From contig CAZINR010000021.1 of the NCBI GenBank assembly GCA_964540655.1, positions 1 through 19,995 on the forward strand: 19,995 nt of DNA, written 5' to 3'. How positions within the stretch are numbered: position 1 is the first letter of the stretch; the number at the start of each line of letters is the position of its first letter. The translations under genes and the position numbers were made by a program. Of this stretch, positions 1-6,483 are shown one piece after another. Below the pieces are notes generated by a model, which worked only from the letters and a program-made list of their open reading frames with translations, did no database searches and had not been told where the DNA came from. The stretch comes from CAZQBY01 sp964540655 (GTDB lineage Archaea > Altiarchaeota > Altiarchaeia > JAFGQM01).

Positions 1-51
1 TAAGGAGATAAACTTGGGCAGAGATAAGTTCCTTGCCATTCTAAAGAAAAA

Positions 52-387
52 ATGATCCTCATCCACAAATCCTTCTCCGCGGAGATCGAGCTGAACGAGA
101 GCGAGACCGCCAAGGCGATAGAGCGGGCGCTTCCAATCGAGGCAAGCGCGCAGGTGTGGCAGGAGGAGATTTATTTCGAAATCCCTGTCGCGCGCGAGCA
201 GGAGAGGGGCGTGGAGACGGTCAAAACGGGCGACGTCGCCTACTGGCCGCCCGGGAAGGCGTTCTGCGTGTTCTTCGGCCGGACGCAGCCAATCAGCGCG
301 GTGACCATCATAGGCAGGGTCAAGACCAATCTGGAAAAGTTCAGGAAAGTCCAAAGCGGGGACAGGCTCCTGTTAGATGAGGATTGA
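52..387 (+). CDS. Cyclophilin-like fold protein (DUF369 / TM1367-like)
   Basis: This 111-aa protein matches the small cyclophilin-like beta-barrel family (Pfam Cyclophil_like) over its whole length. Recognisable signatures are an N-terminal ELNESETAKAIERALPIE stretch, the EIYFEIPV strand, the GDVAYWPPGKAFCVFFG core and a closing TIIGRVK strand. The family resembles cyclophilin in fold but lacks a proven prolyl isomerase active site, and its cellular role is not established. The length is close to the family norm of about 110-125 residues. The ATG is preceded by an A-rich stretch, and I could not place a confident TATA box in the 51 bases available. Its 3' end overlaps the opposite-strand metallo-hydrolase by 15 bp. 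Family assignment is firm; function is unknown. Confidence 0.85.
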   Translation: MILIHKSFSAEIELNESETAKAIERALPIEASAQVWQEEIYFEIPVAREQERGVETVKTGDVAYWPPGKAFCVFFGRTQPISAVTIIGRVKTNLEKFRKVQSGDRLLLDED

Positions 388-969
388 TTTGATGTATTCG
401 TTCACGCCTTTTTCCAGCGCCGGCCCGTGGCCGGGGTAGAGCTCCGCGATGTCCAGCTCCGACAGGCGCTTTATAGACGCGCGCAGCTTCCCGATGTCGC
501 CCCCCAGAAGGTCGTATCTTCCGAAGCCCTGCGAGAATATCGTGTCTCCTGAAAAAAGTACTTTCGATTCCGGCTCGTACAGGCACAGCCCTCCGGGGGT
601 GTGGCCGGGAGTCAGAATTGCTCGCAGCTTCGCGTCGCCCAGGTCTATCTCGTCTCCGGTCTCCAGTCTTCGGTCCACGCTGAAATCCAAATCGGCCGGA
701 AAGTCGAAATATTTTGCGGCACTGGCCTCTTCCCTGTTCTCATCGAAGAAATTAACCTCTTCCTCGCTCATCCATATCTCGCAGCCCGTCTTCTCCTGTA
801 TGTCCTTGGCCATGGCAGAGTGGTCGAAGTGGCAGTGTGTGAGGACTAGAACGTCGATGTCCTCCATCTCGAACGGCTCCATACCCGCGTCTATCAGAAG
901 CCTCCTGCCGCCTTCGAGCAGATAGACGTTCGAAGATATCCCGTCGGAAAAGAACGGCCTCAGTTCCAT
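373..969 (-). CDS. Metallo-beta-lactamase fold hydrolase (glyoxalase II-like)
   Basis: This 198-aa protein has the full dinuclear zinc site of the metallo-beta-lactamase superfamily: THCHFDH at residues 44-50 (His45, His47, Asp49, His50), His123 in TPGHTPGG, Asp142 in FSGDTIF and His181 in YPGHGP. Size and motif spacing resemble stand-alone hydroxyacylglutathione-hydrolase-like proteins, which cleave thioesters, although the superfamily also includes other hydrolases and the substrate cannot be told from sequence. No signal peptide is visible, so it is probably cytosolic. The ATG lies about 27 bp downstream of a TATA-like element at 992-1002, which suggests leaderless transcription. The same element serves the divergent pyrF-like gene. 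Its stop overlaps the end of the preceding plus-strand gene. Confidence 0.88.
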   Translation of the reverse strand: MELRPFFSDGISSNVYLLEGGRRLLIDAGMEPFEMEDIDVLVLTHCHFDHSAMAKDIQEKTGCEIWMSEEEVNFFDENREEASAAKYFDFPADLDFSVDRRLETGDEIDLGDAKLRAILTPGHTPGGLCLYEPESKVLFSGDTIFSQGFGRYDLLGGDIGKLRASIKRLSELDIAELYPGHGPALEKGVNEYIKSILI

Positions 970-991
970 CGCCTCTATTTAGTCCGGAGCC

Positions 992-1002
992 CTATTTATA
1001 TT
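992..1002. promoter_or_regulatory. Shared bidirectional TATA element
   Basis: CTATTTATATT reads as a TATA box in both directions: TTTATATT on the plus strand and TATAAATAG on the minus strand. Its centre is about 28-30 bp from the ATG of both divergent genes (1027 plus, 969 minus), the spacing expected for leaderless archaeal transcripts. The whole intergenic gap is 57 bp. This is inferred from spacing and composition only. Confidence 0.6.
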
Positions 1003-1026
1003 GCTTTGCCCTTTAAACTACTCGGC

Positions 1027-1728
1027 ATGGGCGAGATAATAAAGCGGGACAGGAGCATCATACCCGCGTGCGACGTGGAGTACATGGAGGACCTGGAGAG
1101 GCTCATAGACGCCACCAGCGAGGTCGAGGGCATAGGCGCATACAAGATAGGCTTCGGCCTGGCCCTGAGGTACGGGCTGCCGAATATATGCGAGACCATA
1201 AAGGACCGCACCGACATCCCGATAATCTACGACCACCAGAAGGCCGCGACGGACATACCCTACACAGGGGAGCTGTTCGCGAGGGTCTGCAGCGGCTCGG
1301 GGGTGAACGCCGTTATCCTGTTCCCGCAGGCCGGCCCCGCCACGGAGAAGGCCTGGATAAAGGCGTGCAAAAACAGCGGCCTGGGCGTCATAGTCGGCGG
1401 CGAGATGACCCATCCTAACTATAAGAGCAGCGAAGGGGGCTGGCTCGACGACAAGGGCATCGAGAGCATATACAGGATAGCCGAGGAAGAGGGCATAAGA
1501 GATTTCGTGGTCCCCGGCAACAAGCCGGAGAGGATAAAGCACTATGCCGAGATGCTGGAAGACTCCAGGCCGGTCTTCTACTCGCCCGGGCTTGTCGCGC
1601 AGGGCGGGGAGCTGACCGATGCGGCCAAGGCGGCCGGGGAGAGGTGGCACGCCATAGTGGGCCGCGGAATATACAAGGCCGAATATATGACCCAAGCGGC
1701 CAAAGAGCTGGCCAGGGCCTTGTTTTAG
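1027..1728 (+). CDS. pyrF: Orotidine 5'-phosphate decarboxylase-family (OMPDC/HUMPS) protein
   Basis: This 233-aa TIM-barrel protein belongs to the OMP decarboxylase superfamily, whose main member converts OMP to UMP in pyrimidine synthesis. Visible features are YKIGFG around Lys40, an active-site segment DHQKAATDI at residues 69-77, and the two phosphate-gripping loops PGLVAQGGE (188-196) and VGRGIYK (211-217). The catalytic segment has Asp, Lys and Asp, but with one extra residue on each side of the Lys compared with the textbook D-x-K-x-x-D. I chose ATG 1027 rather than the upstream TTG at 1006, because the TATA element at 992-1002 places the transcript start at about 1024. The gene abuts ftsZ tail to tail with no spacer. 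Real OMPDC activity is likely but not certain, since the family also includes hexulose-phosphate synthases. Confidence 0.78.
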   Translation: MGEIIKRDRSIIPACDVEYMEDLERLIDATSEVEGIGAYKIGFGLALRYGLPNICETIKDRTDIPIIYDHQKAATDIPYTGELFARVCSGSGVNAVILFPQAGPATEKAWIKACKNSGLGVIVGGEMTHPNYKSSEGGWLDDKGIESIYRIAEEEGIRDFVVPGNKPERIKHYAEMLEDSRPVFYSPGLVAQGGELTDAAKAAGERWHAIVGRGIYKAEYMTQAAKELARALF

Positions 1729-2826
1729 TTAAACATAATCCAGGTCAAGCTCCGCCAGAGAATCGGCGTCGAGCGGGGAGGACTCAAACAGCTCCGACAC
1801 CCTTATCCCGCTCACCACGAGCATCAGCCTGACAACGTTCCTGGGGAGTCGCTCATCCACCTGAGCTCCCCAGATGATGTTAGCACCGGGGGCTATATGG
1901 CCTGAGAGATACTCCACGGCCGCCTCGGCCTCCTGCAGGGTCATGTCCGGCCCGCCTATGACGTTGACCAGCGCGCGGTCGGCGCTTGAGACGTCAGCGT
2001 CCAGCAGGGGGGAGTTCATGGCCGTCTCGAGAGCCTCCACCGAGCGGTTGTCTGAGAAGGTGTCGCCTGTGCTCTCGCCCATGCCGATGACTGCCGTCCC
2101 TCCGTTGGCGAGGACCGTCCTCAAGTCCGCGAAGTCCAAGTTTATGAGTCCGGGGCGTGTTATCATCTCTGTCGTCCCTTTGATGGCCCTTGCCAGAAGC
2201 TCGTCGGAGACCCTGAAAGCGGAGTTAAGGGGCAAGTCCGAGGCTATGGCGAGGAGCCTGTCGTTGGGTATGACGATCACCGTGTCGGCGACCTTTCTAA
2301 GATTGACTAGTCCCCTCTGCGCGTTCTGCCACCGTACCTTGCCCTCCACCGTGAAGGGGAGTGTGACGACCGCAACGATGACAGAGCCCGTGTCTTTCGC
2401 CAGCTCGGCTATGACGGGGGCCGCGCCGGTCCCGGTACCGCCACCCAGTCCGCAGGTGATAAAGGTCAGATCGCTGCCCTGGAGAGCGGCTGCTATGCCG
2501 TCAAGGCTTTCCCTGGCGGCGCTCTCGCCTACCTTCGGGTCCGCGCCGGCGCCCAACCCCCCAGTGAGCTCCGCGCCCAGAAGGACCTTCTTCGACGCGT
2601 CGGAATACAGCAGGTCCTGGGCGTCGGTGTTCATTATTACGGTGTCGGCCCCCTCCACGCCAACTTCGCTGAGCCGGGATAGCGTGTTGCACCCGGCACC
2701 GCCTACACCCACAACCTTTATGGAGGTCTTCAGCCCGTCCAGCAGCCTCATCAGCTGCGAGTCCACGTCGTTGGTCTTGCCTTTCCGGGCTTCCCGAGAC
2801 TGGGACATCGAGATTATCTTTTTCAT
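1729..2826 (-). CDS. ftsZ: Cell division GTPase FtsZ
   Basis: This is a tubulin-family GTPase that polymerises into the division ring. The 365-aa product has the nucleotide-binding VGVGGAGCNT motif (residues 39-48), the tubulin signature GGGTGTG (128-134) and the T7 synergy loop NLDFADLR (229-236, with Asp231 and Asp234 positioned for GTP hydrolysis on the neighbouring subunit). The first ~35 residues are a charged, probably disordered extension, and the tail is short and acidic (ending LDLDYV), where partner-binding peptides usually lie. I chose ATG 2826; the frame stays open upstream to 2961 but that part crosses the promoter region. A second ATG at 2808 is possible. A strong perfect inverted repeat lies just before the start codon. 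The sequence fits FtsZ rather than CetZ. Confidence 0.95.
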   Translation of the reverse strand: MKKIISMSQSREARKGKTNDVDSQLMRLLDGLKTSIKVVGVGGAGCNTLSRLSEVGVEGADTVIMNTDAQDLLYSDASKKVLLGAELTGGLGAGADPKVGESAARESLDGIAAALQGSDLTFITCGLGGGTGTGAAPVIAELAKDTGSVIVAVVTLPFTVEGKVRWQNAQRGLVNLRKVADTVIVIPNDRLLAIASDLPLNSAFRVSDELLARAIKGTTEMITRPGLINLDFADLRTVLANGGTAVIGMGESTGDTFSDNRSVEALETAMNSPLLDADVSSADRALVNVIGGPDMTLQEAEAAVEYLSGHIAPGANIIWGAQVDERLPRNVVRLMLVVSGIRVSELFESSPLDADSLAELDLDYV

Positions 2827-2836
2827 GAAACCGCCC

Positions 2837-2861
2837 TTTTTCCGGCCGGCGGCCGGAAAAA
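2837..2861. promoter_or_regulatory. Perfect 11-bp inverted repeat in the ftsZ leader
   Basis: TTTTTCCGGCC, a GGC spacer and GGCCGGAAAAA form a perfect palindrome that ends 10 bp before the ftsZ ATG. If transcription starts about 26 bp after the TATA-like element at 2888-2898, the repeat lies almost entirely within the 5' leader and could fold into a very stable hairpin. It could equally be an operator for a dimeric repressor. Confidence 0.6.
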
Positions 2862-2887
2862 CAGAAGTGCAAGATATCAAAGGATAA

Positions 2888-2898
2888 GGATAAAAACC
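2888..2898 (-). promoter_or_regulatory. TATA-like element for ftsZ
   Basis: On the minus strand this reads GGTTTTTATCC. It predicts a start near 2867 and a leader of about 40 nt before the ATG at 2826, unlike the leaderless arrangement of most genes here. No clear Shine-Dalgarno is seen, only GGGCGG close to the ATG. Confidence 0.5.
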
Positions 2899-2942
2899 TT
2901 TAGACCAGGAGCGTGCCATACAGTCAGGGCAGGAGGGGCTCG

Positions 2943-2949
2943 TTTTAAA
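2943..2949 (+). promoter_or_regulatory. TATA-like element for enolase
   Basis: TTTTAAA is centred 31 bp before the enolase ATG, so the transcript would have little or no leader. It is followed by GGAGGGCGG, which is too far upstream of the ATG to act as a normal ribosome binding site. Confidence 0.5.
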
Positions 2950-2976
2950 GGAGGGCGGCATAAATTAAAGTGCAAG

Positions 2977-4245
2977 ATGACCAGGATAGAATCCATAAAG
3001 GCCCGGGAGGTCTTTGACTCCCGGGGCAACCCGACGGTGGAGGTGGACGTCCGGACCGAAGACGGCGTTTTTACCGCCAAGGTTCCGAGTGGCGCATCTA
3101 CGGGCGCGCACGAAGCGCTGGAGCTTAGGGACGGGGGCAAAAGGCTCGGCGGGAAGGGCGTGCTCAAGGCCGCGGCCAACGTCAACGGCCCGATAGCCAA
3201 GAAGCTCAAGGGCATGGACGTGGAAAAGCAAGGGGAGGTCGACCAGGCTATGATAGGGCTGGACGGCACCCCGATCAAGGAGAGGCTGGGGGCCAACGCC
3301 ATAGTCGGCGTCAGCATGGCGGTCTGCAGGGCGGGCGCCGCATCCTCCGGCATGCCCCTGTACAAATACATCGGGAAACTTTACGGCTGTAGGGCAGACA
3401 CCCTCCCCATACCGCAGCTCAACGTCATAAACGGCGGCAAGCACGCAGGCATGGAACACGACGTGCAGGAGTGCATGTACATGCCCGTGAAGGAGAATAG
3501 CTTCAAAGACGCGCTTGTCACGGGCGCGGAGGCCTACCACGCACTAAAGAAGATACTCAAGGGCAAGTTCGGCGCGCGCAGCATACAGCTGGGCGACGAG
3601 GGGGGCTTCGTCCCGGCAATAGACGACATCAGGGAACGCCTGAAGATAATGAACGATGCGGCGGAGAGGTCTGGCAGCCCGGGCATACCCATAGCTATAG
3701 ATGCCGCGGCCACCGAGTTCTACAACAAGTACGAGAGGACCTACCACATAGCCGGCAGCGTCTACGACGCCAAGGAGCTGGTGGACTTCTGGAAGGACCT
3801 CTGCCTGAACGATGGCATCGCATCCCTGGAGGACGGCATGGCCGAGGACGACTGGGACGGGTGGGCCGCCCTGACCGAGGAGCTCGGAGAGAAAGTCCAG
3901 ATAACGGGCGACGACCTGCTAGTCACCAACGTCAAAAGAATCGAGAAGGCTATCGAATTCAACGAGTGTAATTCTCTCCTGCTCAAGGTCAATCAGATAG
4001 GCACGGTGACCGAGTCGCTGGCAGCCGCGCGCATGGCGGAGGATGCCGGATGGAGGGTCACGGTATCCCATCGCAGCGGCGAGACCGAGGACCCGTTCAT
4101 AGCAGACCTGGCCGTGGGGATAGGCGCGAGCCAGATAAAAACGGGTGCGCCCGCCCGCTCTGAAAGGCTCGCCAAGTACAACCGCCTCCTCAGGATAGAG
4201 GAGGAGCTGGGCAGGAAGGCTAGATACGCCGGCAAAAAATGGTGA
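2977..4245 (+). CDS. eno: Enolase (phosphopyruvate hydratase)
   Basis: Enolase interconverts 2-phosphoglycerate and phosphoenolpyruvate in glycolysis and gluconeogenesis. The 422-aa product has the family's full architecture: N-terminal cap (FDSRGNPTVEVDV, residues 13-25; PSGASTGAHEALELRD, 37-52), catalytic Glu208 in GDEGGF, metal ligands Asp242, Glu285 (SLEDGM) and Asp312 (TGDDLL), catalytic Lys337 (LLLKVNQIG), the SHRSGETED signature (364-372) and Lys388 (QIKTGAPARSER). The length is typical of archaeal and bacterial enolases. The start is supported by a TATA-like element 31 bp upstream and by homology beginning at TRIESIKAREV. It is divergent from ftsZ and its last 7 bp overlap the start of a small basic protein gene, so the two are probably cotranscribed. 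Confidence 0.97.
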   Translation: MTRIESIKAREVFDSRGNPTVEVDVRTEDGVFTAKVPSGASTGAHEALELRDGGKRLGGKGVLKAAANVNGPIAKKLKGMDVEKQGEVDQAMIGLDGTPIKERLGANAIVGVSMAVCRAGAASSGMPLYKYIGKLYGCRADTLPIPQLNVINGGKHAGMEHDVQECMYMPVKENSFKDALVTGAEAYHALKKILKGKFGARSIQLGDEGGFVPAIDDIRERLKIMNDAAERSGSPGIPIAIDAAATEFYNKYERTYHIAGSVYDAKELVDFWKDLCLNDGIASLEDGMAEDDWDGWAALTEELGEKVQITGDDLLVTNVKRIEKAIEFNECNSLLLKVNQIGTVTESLAAARMAEDAGWRVTVSHRSGETEDPFIADLAVGIGASQIKTGAPARSERLAKYNRLLRIEEELGRKARYAGKKW

Positions 4246-4472
4246 AGGGAAGGAGATACAAATACAACAGATACGGCAGGGGCAGGACCCGCCCCATGTC
4301 CGAAGGGGAGTCCCACTGGAAGGACCTGGGGGTGAAACTGGGAATGCAGATGCGCAGGCCCCCGATAGACCCGGCACATTCGATGCCGCCGGGACTCAGA
4401 TTCAAGATGAATCAGAGGTTCAGGCAGCGCAAGCAGTCCATGGGCGCCTTCCTGACCCCGCAGCCCTGCTAG
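4239..4472 (+). CDS. Small basic hypothetical protein downstream of enolase
   Basis: This 77-aa open frame begins inside the last codons of eno (7-bp overlap), a common arrangement for translationally coupled archaeal genes. The product is rich in Arg, Lys and Tyr at the N-terminus (VKGRRYKYNRYGRGRTRP) and has further Arg clusters (RFKMNQRFRQRKQ). No family, membrane segment or metal site is recognised. The basic composition would suit nucleic-acid or ribosome binding, but that is inference only. Its TAG stop shares bases with the stop of the opposite-strand 40-aa gene. Support is limited to position, coupling and composition, so it may be spurious. Confidence 0.5.
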   Translation: MVKGRRYKYNRYGRGRTRPMSEGESHWKDLGVKLGMQMRRPPIDPAHSMPPGLRFKMNQRFRQRKQSMGAFLTPQPC

Positions 4473-4591
4473 TAATAATCCTCCCGCTGGTTGTCGTAGT
4501 CGTCGTGGTCGCGCCCGGATGCCCAGGGGTCTTCCTCATCTTCGTCGTCCCACAGCTCATCCTTCTTTTTCTTGTTTTTTCTCGGATCCAT
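4469..4591 (-). CDS. Micro-protein, Lys block followed by acidic tail (40 aa)
   Basis: A 40-codon frame encodes MDPRKNKKKKDELWDDEDEE followed by an Asp/Tyr-rich tail ending REDYY. The split charge pattern, a Lys block and then a long acidic stretch with two Trp, is unlike a random reading frame in this GC-rich DNA. A TATA-like element (CCTTTATCT on the minus strand, 4611-4619) is centred about 24 bp before the ATG, fitting a leaderless transcript. The gene converges on the 77-aa gene, and the two stop codons share the CTAG at 4469-4472. No family is recognised. It is probably disordered and may be a binding or chaperone-like tail peptide, but that is a guess. Confidence 0.5.
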   Translation of the reverse strand: MDPRKNKKKKDELWDDEDEEDPWASGRDHDDYDNQREDYY

Positions 4592-4610
4592 TTTGTTTTC
4601 TCAGACCTCA

Positions 4611-4619
4611 AGATAAAGG
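4611..4619 (-). promoter_or_regulatory. TATA-like element for the 40-aa micro-protein
   Basis: The minus strand reads CCTTTATCT, centred about 24 bp from the ATG at 4591. A T-rich run just upstream (4617-4638 on the minus strand) could also terminate the 16-aa gene's transcript. Confidence 0.4.
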
Positions 4620-4688
4620 AAAAACAAAGGAAAAATCTCTCGCAGTCCTTTTTGGGAGGGCTTTGAGAATGATGGGGAAGTGAATCAC

Positions 4689-4739
4689 TCACTTCTTGGC
4701 TTTCTTGGTTTTGGACTTCTTGGTTGTCTTCTTGGCCAT
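4689..4739 (-). CDS. Lys-rich 16-aa micro-protein with strong Shine-Dalgarno
   Basis: The frame encodes MAKKTTKKSKTKKAKK and then stops. A canonical Shine-Dalgarno GGGAGGTG (4746-4753, minus strand) sits 6 nt before the ATG, the best ribosome binding site I noticed in a window otherwise dominated by leaderless starts. A TATA-like element (GTATTTTTATTC, minus strand, 4786-4797) predicts a leader of about 27 nt. The peptide resembles the Lys/Ala/Thr tails of archaeal chromatin and ribosomal proteins but is free-standing here. The frame is open further upstream into the decarboxylase gene, but that part overlaps real coding sequence in another frame. Function is unknown; it might bind nucleic acid. 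Confidence 0.5.
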   Translation of the reverse strand: MAKKTTKKSKTKKAKK

Positions 4740-4745
4740 CCTGAA

Positions 4746-4753
4746 CACCTCCC
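4746..4753 (-). promoter_or_regulatory. Strong Shine-Dalgarno for the 16-aa ORF
   Basis: The minus strand reads GGGAGGTG, 6 nt before the ATG at 4739. This decides the start and is the main evidence that such a short frame is translated. Confidence 0.6.
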
Positions 4754-4843
4754 TGAAAATGACCTGATTAGTCAGAGGGATTCGAGAATAAAAATACATA
4801 TGTTTTTTTGCGTTTTTCGGGCCGGAAACAGGCGGTTTTCGGG

Positions 4844-5989
4844 TTAAATGAAGACTATTTTCGCGGGCGGGAATCCGTTGAACCGGGTGGCCGCCGCGTT
4901 GGTGTACGCGCCGGCGTTGAGCACCAGGAGCAGGTCGCCCTCCTCGGGCTGGGGAAGGTAGCTGGCCGTCGAGACGACGTCCATGGAATCGCACGTCGGG
5001 CCGAAGACCTTGTATTTCCTCAAGTCCCCCTGCCGGTCGGATACTATGCGGTACTCGCAGTGCCCGAACACCTTCTCCGACAGGGAGTTGTAGCAGCCGT
5101 CGTCCAGGTAGAGGCAGTCCCTCCCGTTGCGCTTGTTTATGCCTATGACCCTAGACAACAGGGTCATGGAATCCCCGACCATGGGCCTCCCGGGCTCCAT
5201 TATTATCCTGGTTTCAGGAGGGAAGCGCCCCTCTGTATGGTTGTTGAGCAGCTGGGAAAGATCCTCGAAGGAGTAGACGTCCTCGACGTATCTTATGGGT
5301 ATGCCGCCGCCGATGTCGAGGACGGAGAGCTCGAACCCGTTCCTGCGCGCCTTTTCAAAGATGCGCGAGCACAGATCGAGGGCGGATGCGTAGTTCTGGA
5401 TCCTCTTGCACTGAGAACCCACGTGGAAGCTGAGCCCTATGGGGTTCAGCCCCTTCCCGGCAGCCATCTTCAGCAGCTCCATGGCCTGCTTCTCCCGCGC
5501 GCCGAACTTGGCCGAGAACTTGCAGACGCTCCCCACGTCCTTGACCGCCACGCGCAGTATGACGTCGGAGCCTGGGGCGTGCTCGGCCATCTTCTCCACC
5601 TCCAGCTTCGAGTCGTAGGTGAAGGTGCGGACGTTATTCTCATAGGCGAACTCTATGTGGCTCCTGGCTTTGACGGGGTTGGCGTAGAGCAGCCTCTCCG
5701 GCTCCGCGCCGGCCTCGAGGCACATGCGTATCTCCTCTTTCGATGCGACATCGAAGGACGAGCCCAGTCCGGCAAGGGTCTTGAGTATCTTCGGGTGGGG
5801 ATTGGCCTTGACCGCGAAGTAGAGCTCTGCGCCCGGCACAAGCTCCTTCAGGCGCGCATAGTTCTGCCCGACCCTCTCGAGGTCGCAGACTAGAAGGGGC
5901 GTGCCATGCTCCTCAGCAAGAGCCCTGGCCTCTTTAAAGGACACTACCGACGAACCCGGCTTGTCTGTGGATTTGTAGTATGTCTTCAT
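4844..5989 (-). CDS. Ornithine/lysine decarboxylase-like PLP enzyme (fold type III, eukaryotic ODC type)
   Basis: Alanine-racemase-fold decarboxylases of this group remove the carboxyl group of ornithine or lysine to make putrescine or cadaverine, the entry to polyamine synthesis. The 381-aa product has the PLP lysine Lys61 (YFAVKANPHP), FDVASKEEI, SFHVGSQ (His189), GGGIP (227-231), EPGRPMVG (265-272), LDDGCYNSL (Asp297 matching the ODC substrate aspartate) and the ODC signature FGPTCDSMD with catalytic Cys333, then NAGAYTNAAATRFNGF. The Cys and GAYT motifs favour ODC/LDC over diaminopimelate decarboxylase. I chose ATG 5989: an earlier ATG at 6043 lies within about 13 bp of the TATA-like element at 6050-6061 and so probably precedes the transcript start. 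Ornithine versus lysine preference cannot be decided. Confidence 0.85.
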   Translation of the reverse strand: MKTYYKSTDKPGSSVVSFKEARALAEEHGTPLLVCDLERVGQNYARLKELVPGAELYFAVKANPHPKILKTLAGLGSSFDVASKEEIRMCLEAGAEPERLLYANPVKARSHIEFAYENNVRTFTYDSKLEVEKMAEHAPGSDVILRVAVKDVGSVCKFSAKFGAREKQAMELLKMAAGKGLNPIGLSFHVGSQCKRIQNYASALDLCSRIFEKARRNGFELSVLDIGGGIPIRYVEDVYSFEDLSQLLNNHTEGRFPPETRIIMEPGRPMVGDSMTLLSRVIGINKRNGRDCLYLDDGCYNSLSEKVFGHCEYRIVSDRQGDLRKYKVFGPTCDSMDVVSTASYLPQPEEGDLLLVLNAGAYTNAAATRFNGFPPAKIVFI

Positions 5990-6049
5990 CAAGCGATGAT
6001 TGAAAAGCTTAGCATCTCGGGGTCGCTTTGGGGTATTTTCCAATCGTCA

Positions 6050-6061
6050 GGAATAAAAACC
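6050..6061 (-). promoter_or_regulatory. TATA-like element or terminator before the decarboxylase gene
   Basis: The minus strand reads GGTTTTTATTCC immediately after the yjbQ stop. As a TATA box it predicts a start near 6030 and a leader of about 40 nt. The T-run could also end the yjbQ transcript. Confidence 0.4.
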
Positions 6062-6063
6062 TT

Positions 6064-6483
6064 TCACTCGCCGATTATCGTCAGCACCAGCTTCCTCTCC
6101 CTCGGGCGGGTGTCGTGGTCGATCAAGACCGCTTGCTGCCACGTGCCCAGGATCAGCTGCTTGTCCTTGAACGGGACGGTTATGCCCGGGCCCATCAATG
6201 TCGCGCGAACGTGGCTGGCGCCGTTGTCGTCGTGCCACGTCTCATGGTGCGCGTAGTCCGGGCCGTATGGGGCTATCTTGTCCAGAGCCCGCGGGACGTC
6301 CTTCAGCAGGCCGGGTTCGTATTCCACAGTCGAGACGGAGCCGGTCGAGCCGGGGACGAAGATGTTGACTATGCCCTCGGAGAGTCCGGAATCCCGGACC
6401 ACTTCTTCGACCTTCTGGGTTATGTCCACCATGTCACTGCGGCCCTTGGTGGCGAAGGTTACGGCAACTGTCCTGACGGTCAT
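6064..6483 (-). CDS. yjbQ: YjbQ/UPF0047 family protein
   Basis: The 139-aa product matches the YjbQ (UPF0047) family, small trimeric beta proteins widespread in bacteria and archaea. E. coli YjbQ has weak thiamine-phosphate synthase activity, but the natural role is unsettled. Visible signatures are TKGRSDMVDIT (12-22), FVPGSTGSVSTVEYEPGL (42-59), the His-rich segment HHETWHDDNGASHVRA (79-94) and the closing ILGTWQQAVLIDHDTRPRER (111-130). The ATG at 6483 is favoured because homology starts there and it overlaps the upstream stop as ATGA, which indicates translational coupling. An upstream ATG at 6546 would add a Cys-rich extension atypical of the family and would overlap the preceding gene heavily. 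Confidence 0.9.
   Translation of the reverse strand: MTVRTVAVTFATKGRSDMVDITQKVEEVVRDSGLSEGIVNIFVPGSTGSVSTVEYEPGLLKDVPRALDKIAPYGPDYAHHETWHDDNGASHVRATLMGPGITVPFKDKQLILGTWQQAVLIDHDTRPRERKLVLTIIGE

Larger units (their letters stand above)
4473..4843. other. 371-bp stretch without a large gene
   Basis: Between the 77-aa gene and the decarboxylase gene I see only the two minus-strand micro-ORFs, their TATA-like elements, the Shine-Dalgarno at 4746-4753 and T-rich runs that could terminate minus-strand transcripts. I saw no tRNA-like cloverleaf. Confidence 0.5.

Noticed and set aside
1874..2887. 337-codon open frame antisense to ftsZ
   Set aside because: Ser/Pro/Thr-rich shadow of a confident ftsZ gene with no recognisable motif.
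2865..2978. 11-bp direct repeat AAGTGCAAGAT (2865-2875 and 2968-2978)
   Set aside because: One copy overlaps the eno ATG. An 11-mer recurring within about 100 bp somewhere in 20 kb is expected by chance roughly half the time.
4740..4994. Longer version of the 16-aa Lys-rich ORF
   Set aside because: The extension runs inside the decarboxylase gene in another frame on the same strand, whereas a strong Shine-Dalgarno marks the internal ATG at 4739.
4808..5893. 361-codon plus-strand frame opposite the decarboxylase gene
   Set aside because: Shadow of a clear ODC-like gene; no motif or start signal of its own.
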